A stretch of DNA of 64,000 bases from Diphasiastrum complanatum (GCA_029204225.1 CM055100.1:5973409-6037408); one strand, 5' to 3'; positions 1-11,581 are shown, counted from the stretch's first letter. The notes: generated from the letters alone by a model not told the origin. Made by a program: numbers and translations.

Positions 1-16
1 GAAAAAGAAAGAGCGT

Positions 17-2099
17 ATGCACTCCACAGTGGCGCCCCTCCATGAAGAGATGGGTGGCCCTTCTGAACCTACACCAAGAGATGAACCCTTGCCAGAGGCG
101 CAACAGGACCTCTTTGAAGTGAAGATGCGGCAATACTTATCAAGCGCAATGACGGCTATGCTTAGCGAGGTGAAGAAGGATAGAGAAACCGAAAGGAAAG
201 AATGGCAAACATCCTTGCGAGCCATGAATCTTACTCAGATTAACCTTGCTAGAGAAATGAGAGACGGGCTAATACAGCTCGAAGCCAGGTTTGAAGAGTT
301 GGAAGCAACTAGGGAGAATGCAGTGGCGCCTCCTCCACAGATACCAAGAGAACCACGGAGGGCCCAAGAAAGACTGCCAAAGTGAAAGCACCACCTACTT
401 TCAAAGGAGAGCGTGACATTCGAGTTGTGGAAGATTGGTTGTTTCACATGGACCATTACTTCCGTCTAATGAACACTCCTGAGGAAGAAAGAACTGACTT
501 GGCATTAGCATATTTTGAGGGCTACACTACAAATTGGTACCGGATGGCAGGGATGCATTTTCAAACATGGGACGCATTCAAAGCCGCGTTACGAGAGGAG
601 TTCATACCGAAGGATTCACACATGAGATTGAGGACAGAATTATCGAGGCTCAAAAAGAAAGGTCATTGCGAGAGTACCTCAATAGATTCAGACAGAGTGT
701 ATGGGTTATTGAAGATATGTCCGAGGCAGACAAAACTCATTACCTATTGTCTGGAATGCAATCTTGGACCCAACGTGCGATAGACAGCTACATGCCCCAT
801 GATTTCAATTCAACTATTCGAGCGGCTGAAATGGTTTGTGATTATGAGAGCACATTGGCACCAGCTGCTCCCGCAACCTCAACAAGAGTATTTAGTGGAT
901 CCAGACCGAGTCCGAGCTTCTTTTCAAGGGGGGACTCAGCTCCAAATGGCAACCAAGCCTCGAGTAGCGTGAATAAATTCCCAACAAAAACAGGGTTTGG
1001 CAACCAAGGCAACAATGGAGGGAACATGTTCCAGAGAAGAAACAATGTTGGACCTTCAGCTAGTCACAGCAACAGCTCACCAACAATGGACAGTTCCATG
1101 CGTTGCTTCAACTGTCATCAGCAAGGTCACTCTTGGAGGTCATGCCCCAAACCATTGAATAAGCAAATCATGGCTGCCATTGAAGGATTTGATAGGATGG
1201 AGAGAGAGGCATTTGATCAAGAAGATGGTGAACAAGATGATGAAGAGGACCCAGAAACGGATTTGACGGAGTCTGACCTGAATGCCTTGCAACAGATAGG
1301 GACACTTGCGGCTTATCGTGAACATCTTATGGCGACTCCTGCGAGAGGATCCAAGTTATTGTACCTGAAAGGCTGTATTCAAGGCAGGATCATTTACTTC
1401 ATGGTAGACCTGGGGGCGTCACATAACTACTTGTCAGAAAAACTGACAGGAGAATTGGACATCCAATGTGAAGAAAATGTGACTCCTATTTGTGTGGAGA
1501 CCGCAAAAGGTACAATGACCACTTGTAGATTGGCAACCAACTTACCAATCTCTCTGGGAGCCTGGAAGAATCGACTAACGTTCACAATCTTGAAGATGGA
1601 TGCCTTCGACGCTATTTTGGGATTAAGCTGGTTTAACGAACATGTGGTGGCCTTCTTGGCAAAAGGGGTTAACCTTGTGTTATTATATAATGGCAGGAGA
1701 CCTTGTGTCGTCAGAGCTGTGCCAGGGGACCAACTAGAAAAGAACGACACAAATGAACCTGAGCCAACCATTCCTCCCAATCTCATTCACCTATTTAACG
1801 AAGGACAACCAACAGTGACAGACCAGCTGACACGGGAACAAATGGAGCCAAAATTGCCTATAGTCTCTACATCAAAGGTGAATTCAAGTGCCGATGCAGA
1901 GCTCAAGGAGCTCACCTTGTGTGACCAAGCGAAAACTCACTTTTTTAACGAAAGACATCCAACAGTGACAAACCAGCTGACGCGAGGTCAAATGGAGCCA
2001 ACATTGCCTGCAATTTCTACGTCAAAGGTGAATCTAAGTGCCGATGTAGAGCTCAAGGAGCTCAACCTGGATGACCAAACGAAATATCTAGAGTCCTAG
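17..2099 (+). pseudogene. gag: Ty3/gypsy gag plus aspartic protease (gypsy-1), frameshifted
   Basis: Retrotransposon capsid and protease region. An N-terminal coiled, charged segment (17-385) leads by a frame change near 379 into a Retrotrans_gag capsid domain (382 to about 655, starting KAPPTFKGERDIRVVEDW). A second frame change near 655 enters the frame open to 2099. A CX2CX4HX4C zinc knuckle (CFNCHQQGHSWRSC) lies at 1104-1145. A retropepsin-like domain follows, with its catalytic triplet region at about 1407 reading DLGAS instead of D-S/T-G-A, and the later ILGLSWF motif. No reverse transcriptase, RNase H or integrase follows; the frame ends 370 bp before a polypurine tract and LTR. The order gag-knuckle-protease is typical of Ty3/gypsy. 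Two frameshifts and the altered protease triad make it very probably inactive. The 5' end is cut by the window edge. Confidence 0.85.
1794..2087 (+). repeat. In-frame 150-bp tandem duplication in the gypsy-1 tail
   Basis: Two head-to-tail copies start at 1794 and 1944, a period of 150 bp or exactly 50 codons. Both encode FNE..PTVT.QLTR.QMEP, then STSKVN.SAD and ELKEL. Because the period is a multiple of three, the frame stays open through both copies. They follow the protease domain, where an autonomous element would enter the linker to reverse transcriptase. Confidence 0.85.
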
Positions 2100-2466
2100 G
2101 GGACTCATCCAGATGTGCGACGACAACGACATATCTGAGGCTTAAGGGAGCCGTGAGTACCTTTTTCTTTCATGCTAATAAAGTAAGCCGCATTTCTCAT
2201 TGAGGAGTGAGCTTCAGTTTGATGTCTAAGTGCAGCAGCTTCACACAGGTTTTACGTAAGTGAACTAGATCCACACTTTTCCTGTGCTGGGTGTAAAACA
2301 CAATATCATTACTCTGCTTTACAGTTGGTTTCCTTTGGCCGGTGAATCAAGCCCGTGCCCTTGTATATGTGACTAAAGTCTAGCCGGTGAATTAAGCCCG
2401 TGCCATGAGTCTTAGGTTCTAGTTTGGCCCTGATGAGGACATCAGCTTTCTCAAACGAGGGGAGGA
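2100..2466 (+). other. gypsy-1 3' untranslated region with 45-bp repeat and polypurine tract
   Basis: Non-coding. It contains two copies of a GCCGGTGAAT..AAGCCCGTGCC block at 2338 and 2383 (period 45). It ends in a purine run, about 2457-2466 (CGAGGGGAGGA), immediately before a TGTTG LTR start, as expected for the plus-strand priming tract of an LTR element. Confidence 0.6.
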
Positions 2467-3080
2467 TGTTGTAAAGCTGACTTGGGTGCACCCAGTGTGC
2501 CTTGTAAGACTCAAAGGGGTGACACTCCCTAAGGTCCCAGAGCAAGTTAGAATGTCAAGGACTGAGCCTCCGACCTGTGGTGAGCCAGTCAAGTAGTCAC
2601 AAAGTCATGAGCTAGCTTTGGAGCTCGAGTCATGGCCTAGTCAGGAAAGCAGGTTGATTCGGCCGCCGGGATGGCTCCCGGGACCCATGTTCGGGAAGCA
2701 GACTGATTCTGCCAGGCTTGCCAGGCTTAATCAGCAAAATAAAAACTAAGTCCTAAAAAGCGTGCTTTACCAGAAAGCACTATGTTTCAAACCAGAGGGG
2801 GTGCGCCGAATCACAGCAGAACTATAGGGGGAGTCCGGCAGACAGAAACTTGGGCAGCTCAACCAGCGCCAGGAATCCAGTCGCCAGGTCTCAGCTCCCT
2901 CTACCAGCACGAGCCAGGCACAATGCCCAGCACGTGTTGGTGGCCCCGAGACCGGTCAGTCTATGTATGAATGTAACCTCTTCCAAATCTAATAAAGTTG
3001 ATCCTTGGGGATGATTACCATTTCGGTTTCGCCTCCGGGACTGGTCCAAGTGGAAGGACCCTTACTACAACCTTTTTGCA
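2467..3080 (+). mobile_element. LTR of gypsy-1 (probable)
   Basis: The LTR starts TGTTGTAAAGCTGACTT directly after the polypurine tract. A/T-rich AATAAA-like signals lie near 2740 and 2990. The end is placed at a CA (3079-3080) because TGGCGCC, a common plant gypsy primer-binding start, follows four bases later at 3085. No second copy lies in the window, so the right boundary is an inference. Confidence 0.5.
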
Positions 3081-4805
3081 TCGCTGGCGCCTAAGGGTCC
3101 CTGTCATCGACATGGGGCTTGCCGCTATGCCAATTGGTCAGTTTGGCGACCACTCTGCCTTGGGTTTCATGTGTGGCTTGTCTTTGCCTTTGGTTACCTT
3201 TTGGGGACGGATTCTGAGTTGGCTTTCGGGTTGGTTGGGATTCCAGTTTTCTTAAGTCTGAATGGTTAAGCTTGTTACGTTTCTGAGTTGGCTTTTATGT
3301 AAGTGCATGATGGATGAATGTTAGACTTAAGCGCGTGTTGGGGAAACCGCTCAAGTCCCAGCGCCCTTTGAGGCGCCGGTGCAACAGTTTGTCTCAAAGG
3401 GCGCCGGTGCAACAGTTTGTCTAGCAAGATGGTGACCAGAATTGGAGACATCAAGTGAGCATAGTATGTGGATGACGAGTCCATTGGGGTGGCACTCAGG
3501 GAGATGCTACAGTTGCTCAGGTATGATATGTCATTTGATGTATGGACGATGTTCTTCAGTTGGTGCATCATGTGGTGACCTAGGGACGGGTCATGCCTAC
3601 TTGGAGGTAGGTGGCATGGAGTGTACCTATGGTGGTACATATCCTGAGGGCATGGAGAGCATTACGGGGTGATGTGGATCCAGCATGCCCATGGTTGTGA
3701 GCCAGCAGGGATGGATATGGTTGCTCAGGGAGTGATAGCTGATACTTTGGCGAGTGATCAGGTGAGCTGCATGATTATATGCACATTGATCTCCAGGTTG
3801 GCGTCACATGTTATTTCTATCCATCATCTATTTGGTAAGCAAGATGCAGCTTTTTGGTTAGATCCAGTTGGAGTCTAGTTGCACTACAGGTGGACAAATT
3901 CTTGGGGAGCTATCAGCGGGTAATAGATACTTGGTGATCAGATGGTACAGGGTACAGGGTTATGGAGCTATCCTACCTGATATGCTATGGATCGTGGGTG
4001 AGTTATTCATCGCGATAGTGGATCTAGTTTGCATTTGCTTTGGCTTGGACCCTATGACGGATATAGTGTTGGGGAGATAGGCTCCTTTGTGGGAGGCCTA
4101 TACTCTGGTCAAATCAGAGTTGGCAACGTCAAGCATGGAAAGTTGAACCTACATAGGATGTAGGACAAACAGATCATCATCAGTATCTCTGGGAGGTGGG
4201 TGAGCTACTCAAGTATAGCCTATGGTGAGGTTTGTGTACATTCATTCATTGAGTCCTTGGTAGACTCTTGTGCTTGGAGCATGGGGAATGGATGGGGATC
4301 AACTTTCAGGACTTACTGGACAGTTGGATATGCTTGGACGTGAGGGCATCTTGGTTATAGGTGTAGGCCATGGTTGAGGACCTGATTTGGTGACCAGTGG
4401 TGTAGCAGCAGATCTATAGGTGGCATAGGTGTTGGTACGATATGATACCACTTATGGGCAGGCCTTGGTCATGTATTTGATGCTTTTTATCATCCGTGTT
4501 GGTTTGCATGAGTGTGTGGGCTTGCATGTTGCCTTGTCACGAGAATCTAGATCTAAGTCAGAGCTGTATGTGGTTGTGCATTTGCTACGTCAGAAGCAAA
4601 GTAGTCAATTTATGCTCATTGACTTGTGATTGTCTACTAGTTGTCTATCTAGCGAGGGTATAGTCTTATGGTGGCAATAAGATTTCCTCAGGTTGAGCCT
4701 CAGTCGCTCATGTATGTCAACTTCACAGGTTTGTGCTTGTAAGTGTCTGATAGGATGTAAGCCTAGCTAGATGGAGTAGATGTTGCATTGTTTTCGTTTC
4801 AATTC
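3081..4805. other. Non-coding stretch, G/T-rich on the plus strand
   Basis: It starts with TGGCGCC at 3085. The rest has only short ORFs (up to 85 codons) with no recognisable domain. The plus strand is visibly G- and T-rich from about 3420 to 4770. It may be decayed retroelement leader, but I see no motif that proves it. Confidence 0.5.
3371..3422. repeat. Short direct repeat (about 28 bp, two copies)
   Basis: GGCGCCGGTGCAACAGTTTG followed by TCT occurs twice, at about 3372 and 3400, separated by CAAAGG. The first copy is preceded by a similar CTTTGAGGCGCC, so the unit has duplicated once in tandem. Confidence 0.8.
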
Positions 4806-5522
4806 ATGGCTGTTTTTTATTTTCTTGATTTCAAAAGTCTGCACAATGATATGTTCCAATACGTCAGACTGGGGACTCCAATCCTCATGCTCCCATACAT
4901 AACCAAGTAAGTGTATTTTTATCAGATTTTATAAGTTGATTTTTTCATATGAATTTTGCTTTCACATACATTCTCATAAACTTATTGTTTTTTTATTGTA
5001 GTGAACATTGGAGCTTATATGTGATATTGTTATATGTCAATGATGAGGGTGTGTGTAATCCAATTTGTATAAAGATGAATTCTATTACACACACCCACAA
5101 AATAGCGAAGAGCCATATCAAGAAAATTCTAGAATTCTTTCCAGTACCAGGTGCAACAACGTATATGAAGCTGAAAATGGTTGATGCAGAGGTAAAAAAT
5201 TTTCAATATCAGTTCGATGCGTGCTTGTAGTTTTTGTACAGTTTCATTTCATATCGTACGCGCTGATCCGATATTCAAACAATATTTTTTAGATATCGGT
5301 TCAACGCGCGTTTGTTTCCTTTGTAGATTTTATTACCACCTCATGTGCATTGATCCGATATACCATAAAGTTAAAATTTTGTTACTAACTTTCGTATACA
5401 TTTAAAGATTGTAATCCTCGCACCAGGTTGATTATGTCAGCTGTGGTTGGTATATGGTATGCAATGCCAAATTCTTCTTCAATTGGCTTGTACTACAAGA
5501 TAAACTTCTAAATCTGCTAGAG
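4806..5522 (+). pseudogene. Ulp1/SENP-like (C48) cysteine protease relic, three exons
   Basis: Ulp1-type proteases remove SUMO-like modifiers; in plants such domains are often carried by transposons. Three open blocks join in phase through GT..AG gaps. Block one ends at 4906 before GTAAGTG. Block two runs 5002-5191 (acceptor TTTTTATTGTAG, donor GAG/GTAAAA). Block three runs 5427-5522 (acceptor CACCAG, donor GAG/GTAATC). Block two has NEHWSLYVI, matching the catalytic His region, followed by ICIKMNSITHTH where the family usually has an Asp-Ser-Leu; here the Asp is Asn. Block three, VDYVSCGWYMVCNAKFFFNW, matches the catalytic Cys region (normally DCG). Phases are 2/0/0 and consistent. The N-terminal part is not found, and the His-Asn-Cys triad suggests loss of activity. 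The family call rests on motif recognition only. Confidence 0.6.
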
Positions 5523-5790
5523 GTAATCTATTAATTCATAATCACATTTCTAATATTCCTAATAACTAATAATTCCCAATAACTAATGTCTGAAGGTCTT
5601 TCCAATGGAGATAATGCACTTCATGTAGGAGATGTTAAATTTGTGATCAAAAATTCATATCCAGTTTCGATTGCAAAGTGTTCTCCACCCAAGCTACTTC
5701 CATCTGGATAAATGGATTTAGAGATCATAGAATAACAAGACTAAATACAGAATAAAAGTTGGCCTTCCTAGTAAAACGACGAACAAATCT

Positions 5791-8700
5791 ATGACTAAGG
5801 AAGATCTTAAAGATGACCCCGACTATGACCGCAATGTTGCAAAGATATTTGCAAAAGATATCTCAGCAGAGGCGAAAGAAATTATCAACGCTGAACTTCA
5901 GTCAGCTGCTGCAGAGAAGGTGGTCAATTTCGAGGAAGGGCACGGCAAAATCACGAAGACGAAATTGTCTAGTGTTGTTATTGATAAGCCAATCTCAAAA
6001 TTGAAGACAAAGGACTATGACATCGTGACTGATATTGGATCTCTTTGTCCGAAGATTACGTTTGAGCAGTTGTTGGCAGATAACACTTATTACAGAAAGC
6101 AACTGAAAGGTCTTTCTACACCGAAAAAGAAGAAAAAAGTTTCTTTGCTAGATGTTGGTGTTCTGTCTATTGATTTAAGTGATCTCGGTGCACCTGAAAT
6201 TGATATTACCATTTCGGGATGGCTGATCAAAAAAGTGCCAATTGACTCTGGTTCCAGTGTGAACATAATAACAGAAGACACGGCTCCTGCTTTGGGGCTG
6301 ACTAACATTCAACCGACACAACGAAACATCAAGTTAGCTTATTCGACACGACGAAAACTTGTTGGAGAACTGAAGGATGTCACTGTTTACATTCAAGCCA
6401 AGCCATTCACAATGAATTTTGTAGTTATCAAGCCACTCGGTTTGTCATGTTATTCTGTGCTAATTGGACGGCCCTGGCTTTATCAATCAAATGCAAGTGT
6501 TCATTGGAACTTCAGAGAGCTGATATTTCATACTGGTGAGACCAATAATCGAGGTAAGCCAGCAAAACAAATAACCACCTAGAGTCGAGACAATATGAAG
6601 GTAAAACGCCTTTGTCTGACACCCGTTTTACCTCAGAAGATTCTTCTGATGTCTTATATATTTTTTCTAATGAATCTGACATTGAAGTGAAATATTTCAA
6701 ATGTTATGAGAATGCTGACGAAGAAGAATTCTTCGATGCCTGCAACGCTGAAGCGGATGTTTCATATGAAGAAATTATAGTTGCAGACACGAACTCGAAA
6801 GAGTCTGACGATTCGAGTGACGAATCTGAACATGAATTTCGTAAGAAGAACCAGGTTGACGACAAGAAAACATCTATGGAGTCAACCATGTGCAAAATTC
6901 ATGGCCATACCAAGGCCAATATGACAGAAGTATCATTTTATCAGATTCTACTGAACTAATTGAACTTGCACCTAGTAGATTTGTGCATGTTTCGAAGTCA
7001 CTTGGAGAATCTGAATTAGTGGAATTCACTGAACTATTGAAAGAGTATCAAGATGTTTTTGCTTGGTTGCTCGACGATTTGAAGGGTACACCTGCAAAAT
7101 TTGGAGAGCACTGTATTGATCTTAAGGAAGATGCTGTACTTGTTCGACAGAGACAATATCGTCTCAATCCCAAGTACTCTCTCATGGTTAAGGACGAACT
7201 CAACAAGCAACTTAAGGCAAGTATAATCTATCTCCTCTTAAGCAGTGAATGGGTTTCACCCATTGTTGTCATCCCAAAGAAGAAGACTGGCAAAATACGA
7301 ATATGCCAGGATTTTCGCAAACTCAATGCTGCCATAAGGAAGGATCATCATCCTCTACCCTTCACGGATTCCATCTTAGATTAGGTTGCTGGTGAGGAGC
7401 GTTACAGTTTTTGTGACGGTTTTTTCTGGTTAAAATCAGGTTGGAGTGCGGAAGGAGGATCGTTCAAAGACTACATTCACTATGGATTGGGGCACTTATG
7501 CCTACAACAAAATGCCCTTTGGTCTTTGTAACACTCCAGCGACTTTTCAGCAAATCATGATGTTAATTTTCGCTGCTTCCTAAGAACTTTTCGCGAAATA
7601 TTTATTGATGATTTCTATGTATATAGTGATATAAAGATGCACCTGCAGAAGCTGAAATTAACATTGCAACGGTGTCGAGATACTTGTTTATCTCTTCATC
7701 TAGAGAAATGTTTTTTCGGTATGAAAGAAGGAATATTACTTGGACACAAAATATTTAACAGAGAAATAGAAGTCGACAAAGGTAAAGTCGAGCTTATAAA
7801 GAATCTCTAGATACCAACCAATTTACGTGAACTAAGAGCTTTCTTATTACATGTTGGCTATTACCGGAGATTTATTCAAAATCATGCTTCTATTGTTGCC
7901 TCTCTTACACATCTACTGAAGAAACAAGTGGAATACTTGTGGACGAATGAACAACAGAAAGCATTCGAAGAACTTAAGCAAAGATTGATCAATGCTCCTA
8001 TTCTGAGACCACCCAACTAGGCTATTTTATTTCATAGTTATGTGGATGTTTCTGCATTTGCTATTGGCGTCTGTCTAAGCCAGAAGGACGACCAGAAGAA
8101 AGATCATCCCATTTACTTTGCGAGTCGACAATTCAGTGCATCAGCGAAGAATTATTCGGCTACAAAAAAGGAAGCTCTTGGAATAATTGTCACTGTTAAG
8201 AAATTTTGACATTATTTGCTGGGATATTTATTTTTCATGTTGATCACTATGCTCTTAAGTATCTTGTAAATAAACCAGATCTATCCGGACTAATTGCTCG
8301 ATGGGTTCTACTTCTGCAGGAATTCACTTATCAAGTAGAACTTTGCCAAGGAAAGTATCATACAAATGCTGATTATCTATTGCGACTCAGCACCGGAAAA
8401 ATTGAGGAATCTATTAATGATGATTTTTCAGACGAACATCTATTTGAAATTTCATCTACAAATCTGCTATATTCTGATATTATTATTTATCTCAAAGATC
8501 AGATATATCCAGATGGTTATGATTTAGGGCAAAAGACAGTTTTTCAATATAAGGTAGCACCTTATACAATTATTAACAATGTTCTGTACAAGCTTGGTGC
8601 TGACCATCAACTATGAAGATGTCTCAAAACTGAAGACATTAAAAAGGTCGTTAAAGCCTTGCACGCAGAAGATGCTAGAGGACACTTTGCCCTAAAGAAA

Positions 8701-9230
8701 CAGTTAATAAGATATTGATTGCCAAGTATTGGTGGCCAACAATGTTTAAGGATGTATCAAACTTTATTCGTTCATGTGATCCATGCCAGAGATCTGGTAA
8801 GCCTGCAAAAGCAATGAATTGGCCGTTGACACCAATCTTGCATCCTATTTTGCCAATTGAATTTGAGATGAAAACTTTTTGTATTCAAGCTCAACGACCA
8901 CATGTAGAATGTATAAACGAAAGGTTGACTAATATTGAAGAACTAGCTGAAGTTCGTGTGACTTCACAAAAATAAACGAAGGAAATCCAGGAACAAAGAA
9001 AGAAGAAGTATGACAGTCATATCAGAAAATGTGATCTGAAAGTTGATGACTTTGCGCTGATATATGACAGTCGACATCAAAAGTTTCCTGGAAAATTCCA
9101 TATGAGATGGCTTGGACATTATAAAGTCATAGAGGTGTTTGACAATGGCTCTGTGCAACTTCAATCACTTGAAGGTGGGCTGTTACCTACACGTATTAAT
9201 GGGTCCAGACTGAAGAAATACTACCTTTGA
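5791..9230 (+). pseudogene. pol: Ty3/gypsy pol relic (gypsy-2): protease, RT, RNase H, partial integrase
   Basis: The order follows Ty3/gypsy. An aspartic protease with intact DSGSS (about 6244) and VLIGRPWL lies in an open 263-codon frame (5791-6582). An acidic linker follows (6612-6959). RT begins in 6890-7384 (WVSPIVVIPKK, RICQDFRKLNAA), then a stop at about 7382, GTYAYNKMPFGLCNTPATF and the catalytic FIDD (about 7600). RNase H follows (YVDVSAFAIGV, FASRQFSASAKNYSATKKE, VDHYALKYLVNK). The integrase zinc domain (HFALKK..CDPCQRSGKP, about 8690-8810) then jumps at about 8862 into the C-terminal region, so the whole DDE core is missing. The frame ends TRINGSRLKKYYL. No chromodomain is seen. 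Several stops and frame changes occur. Gag and LTRs were not identified. Confidence 0.85.
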
Positions 9231-9997
9231 CCAGAATTTTTTTTCTTATTATTTTCTAGTATTTTTCTAGAATTTTTTGCGAATTTTCTTTTATCTTTTC
9301 TAATATTTTTCGTGAATTTTCTTTTATCTTTTCTAGAAATTTTTGTGAAATTTTCTACAACCTCCCAACATTTTTCATAATGTCTCGTGAAATTTTCAAA
9401 AATTGTTCGCGACACTAAATTTGTTAATCAAATTTTCATAAATCTTTTTTGCGAATTTTTCTAGAATCTTTTCTAGCATTTTCTCTAGTTTTTCAAGAAA
9501 TTTTCTAGTATGTTGCTAAAATTTTTGAGAAATTTTTGTGAGTTTCTGTATCATTTTTTTAGGATCCTACAAGAAAGTTTCGCGAAACTTTCTAGAATCT
9601 TTCTCGCATATTTTCGACCTACTTTTTGTATTCCTCCATTTGATCATCATTATTCACACGTGTGTACGCTCACATATCAAAACAGATATTGTTTTTTCTT
9701 AAATTAATTCTTTTCTTTTGACAAACGGTCTTCCGTCATTAAAGATTGATATGTCAAATTATACTTTGAAACACTGAGCCATGCACGTCCTCCATAAATG
9801 GAAGTGGCAGATGTCATGTCACCATGCCATGTCATCATCCCTTCCACACCTCTACTGCATAACATAGTTATTTTTCATTTTCTTCCTTACACTTTTTTCC
9901 TGTGATAACATGCTTTCCTGCGCTCATTATCTTTGCAATCAAAGCACCCTCATACGAATTTTTGCAATCTACAGAGCTGTCGTCAAACATTCAACCA
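9231..9997. repeat. Degenerate T-rich TTTTCTAGAATTTT repeats, then unassigned DNA
   Basis: From 9231 to about 9625 the plus strand repeats variants of TTTTCTAGAATTTTTTGCGAA with irregular spacing. A perfect 22-bp palindrome centred on TTTCGCGAAA lies at 9572-9593. Its position just after gypsy-2 pol suggests the 3' untranslated region of that element. From 9626 to 9997 I see only a CACACGTGTG at about 9655 and no gene. Confidence 0.6.
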
Positions 9998-10434
9998 ATG
10001 GCTTCTGGATCAAGTTCTAGTTCTACTATCATTTGGAAATCATGCGCAGGAATTCGCCTAGCATCCATCTAGTCTTATTTGAATCAATGCAGGTTGGGTG
10101 ATCTGAAAGTGAATCCTTCTATAATCTATCTGAAGTAAGTACTGAATTTGTGAACTCCATCCACTCAATCTCTGAGGTGGACTTCAAAGTTCATGTGCGA
10201 GAAAATTTTTTCACCATTACTGAAGACTTGTTCTGCATAGCCCTCGGGTTACCTTTGGATGGAAAGATGGTTTCAACAAACAAAGACTCAATGGATGAAG
10301 CGGCACATTTTTTGAGCAATTGTTTCGTACCCACAAAGGGGTACAAAATTTCAATGATCAAGAATACAACATTTAAGCTATTCTGTACACGAATCAAGCA
10401 ATATTTTTTACGGATGCAGATGCGACAATTTTAG
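9998..10434 (+). pseudogene. Plant transposon-associated protein fragment (tentative)
   Basis: An ATG at 9998 opens MASGSSSSSTIIWKSCAGIR, interrupted by a TAG after about 24 codons. After a frame change near 10137 (a GTAAGT donor-like string is there) a frame runs to 10434 with EFVNSIHSISEVDFKVHVRE and FTITEDLFCIALGLPLDG. This resembles the 'putative plant transposon protein' domain found in many plant retroelement ORFs, in which a chain of this kind precedes an LG(I/L)P motif. The resemblance is weak and from memory. Alternatives are an unrelated host exon or a noncoding frame. Confidence 0.35.
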
Positions 10435-10584
10435 TCCAAAATTTTGGCTATATATTGGACGCATTAGCGGTAATCCAGTCTGCTTCGGTGTTATTACCTA
10501 AAAGGCTTTTTTGCAATGGATTAAGCATCAAAAATTTTCAGCACATGTTTCTCGATTGTGTGCCCATTTTGACATTTTGACTAT

Positions 10585-11576
10585 ATGGATCAGCCTATTG
10601 TGTTCATCCATGACAAAGACAAAGTTTGGTTGCTCTTCAAAAGTTTATATAGACTAAAGCAAGCTCCAAGGTCATGGTATTCTCAACTTAACACCTTTCT
10701 TGAGTCACTAGGATTTAATCTTATTAACTATGATCCTTCCTTGTATGTCAAGTTTTTTGATTAAGATATTGTCATCCTTCTTATTTATGTTGATGATATC
10801 ATTCTAACAAGAAGTTGTATCAAGTTAGTTGAGGAAACCAAGATTGCACTTGGAAAAGAGTTCAACATGCAAGATCTTGAAAAAATTCACTACATTCTAG
10901 GATTAGAGATTGACTTTCTTAAAGATAAAGCTTTTGTATGTCAATCCAAGTATGCCCTTTCAATGTTAAAAAAGTTCAATATGTTAGATTGTAAGAGTAT
11001 AGAAACTCCTATGGAGCAAAATGTAAAAGACCCTAACAAAGGTGACGAAAGATCCTTCGTGGACATCACACTTTTTAGGAGTCTTATAGGCTCCTTAATT
11101 TGGCTCACAATAACTAGACCTGACATAAGCTTTAGTGTTCATAAGTTGAGCCACAGTATGCAAAATCCTACTATTTATCATTGGAAAATGGCCAAGAGAG
11201 TGCTTAGATGTATATCTTCAACTTTTGATTATGGTTTATTGTATAAAAGTGAAGATCTTTCTATTGTTGGTTATTTTGAGTCGGATTTTGCAAGTGATAG
11301 AGCAGATAAAAAATCTACAAGTGCTTATGTCATATATCTTGGAGGAAACTTGATATCTTGGCTTTCCAAAAAGCAAGATATTGTATCACTCTCATCATGT
11401 GAAGCTGAGTATAAGGCATTCACTACAACAACAAAGGAAGTGCTTTGGATCAAGAGGTTGCTAGTGGAACTAAAGATAATCATGGAAGAGGATCTACCTA
11501 TGATCATGTGTGACAACATTTCAGTCCAAGCCCTTGCCAACAACCCAATATTCCATGCAAGGAGCAAGCATATCGA
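10585..11576 (+). pseudogene. pol: Ty1/copia RT-RNase H relic (copia-D), first part
   Basis: Copia reverse transcriptase from SLYRLKQAPRSW through the intact catalytic LIYVDDIIL (about 10790), then the copia RNase H (RPDISFSVHKLS, CEAEYKAFTTTTKEVLWIKR, FHARSKHIEV). An in-frame TAA lies at 10762. The gag, protease, integrase and RT N-terminus are missing: homology starts abruptly near 10570. The frame stops making sense at 11576, where copia-A has inserted. The remainder resumes at 16592. Confidence 0.9.
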
Positions 11577-11581
11577 AGTTG

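Noticed and set aside
1427-1786. 119-codon minus-strand ORF
   Set aside because: Antisense shadow of the gypsy-1 protease frame.
3085-3100. TGGCGCC as proof of a second full gypsy element
   Set aside because: Only seven bases match the usual primer-binding start and no coding region follows, so it is kept only as a low-interest finding.
9230-9420. Minus-strand Lys-rich ORF (NFTKISRKDKRKF repeats)
   Set aside because: It comes from the T-rich degenerate repeat after gypsy-2, not a gene.
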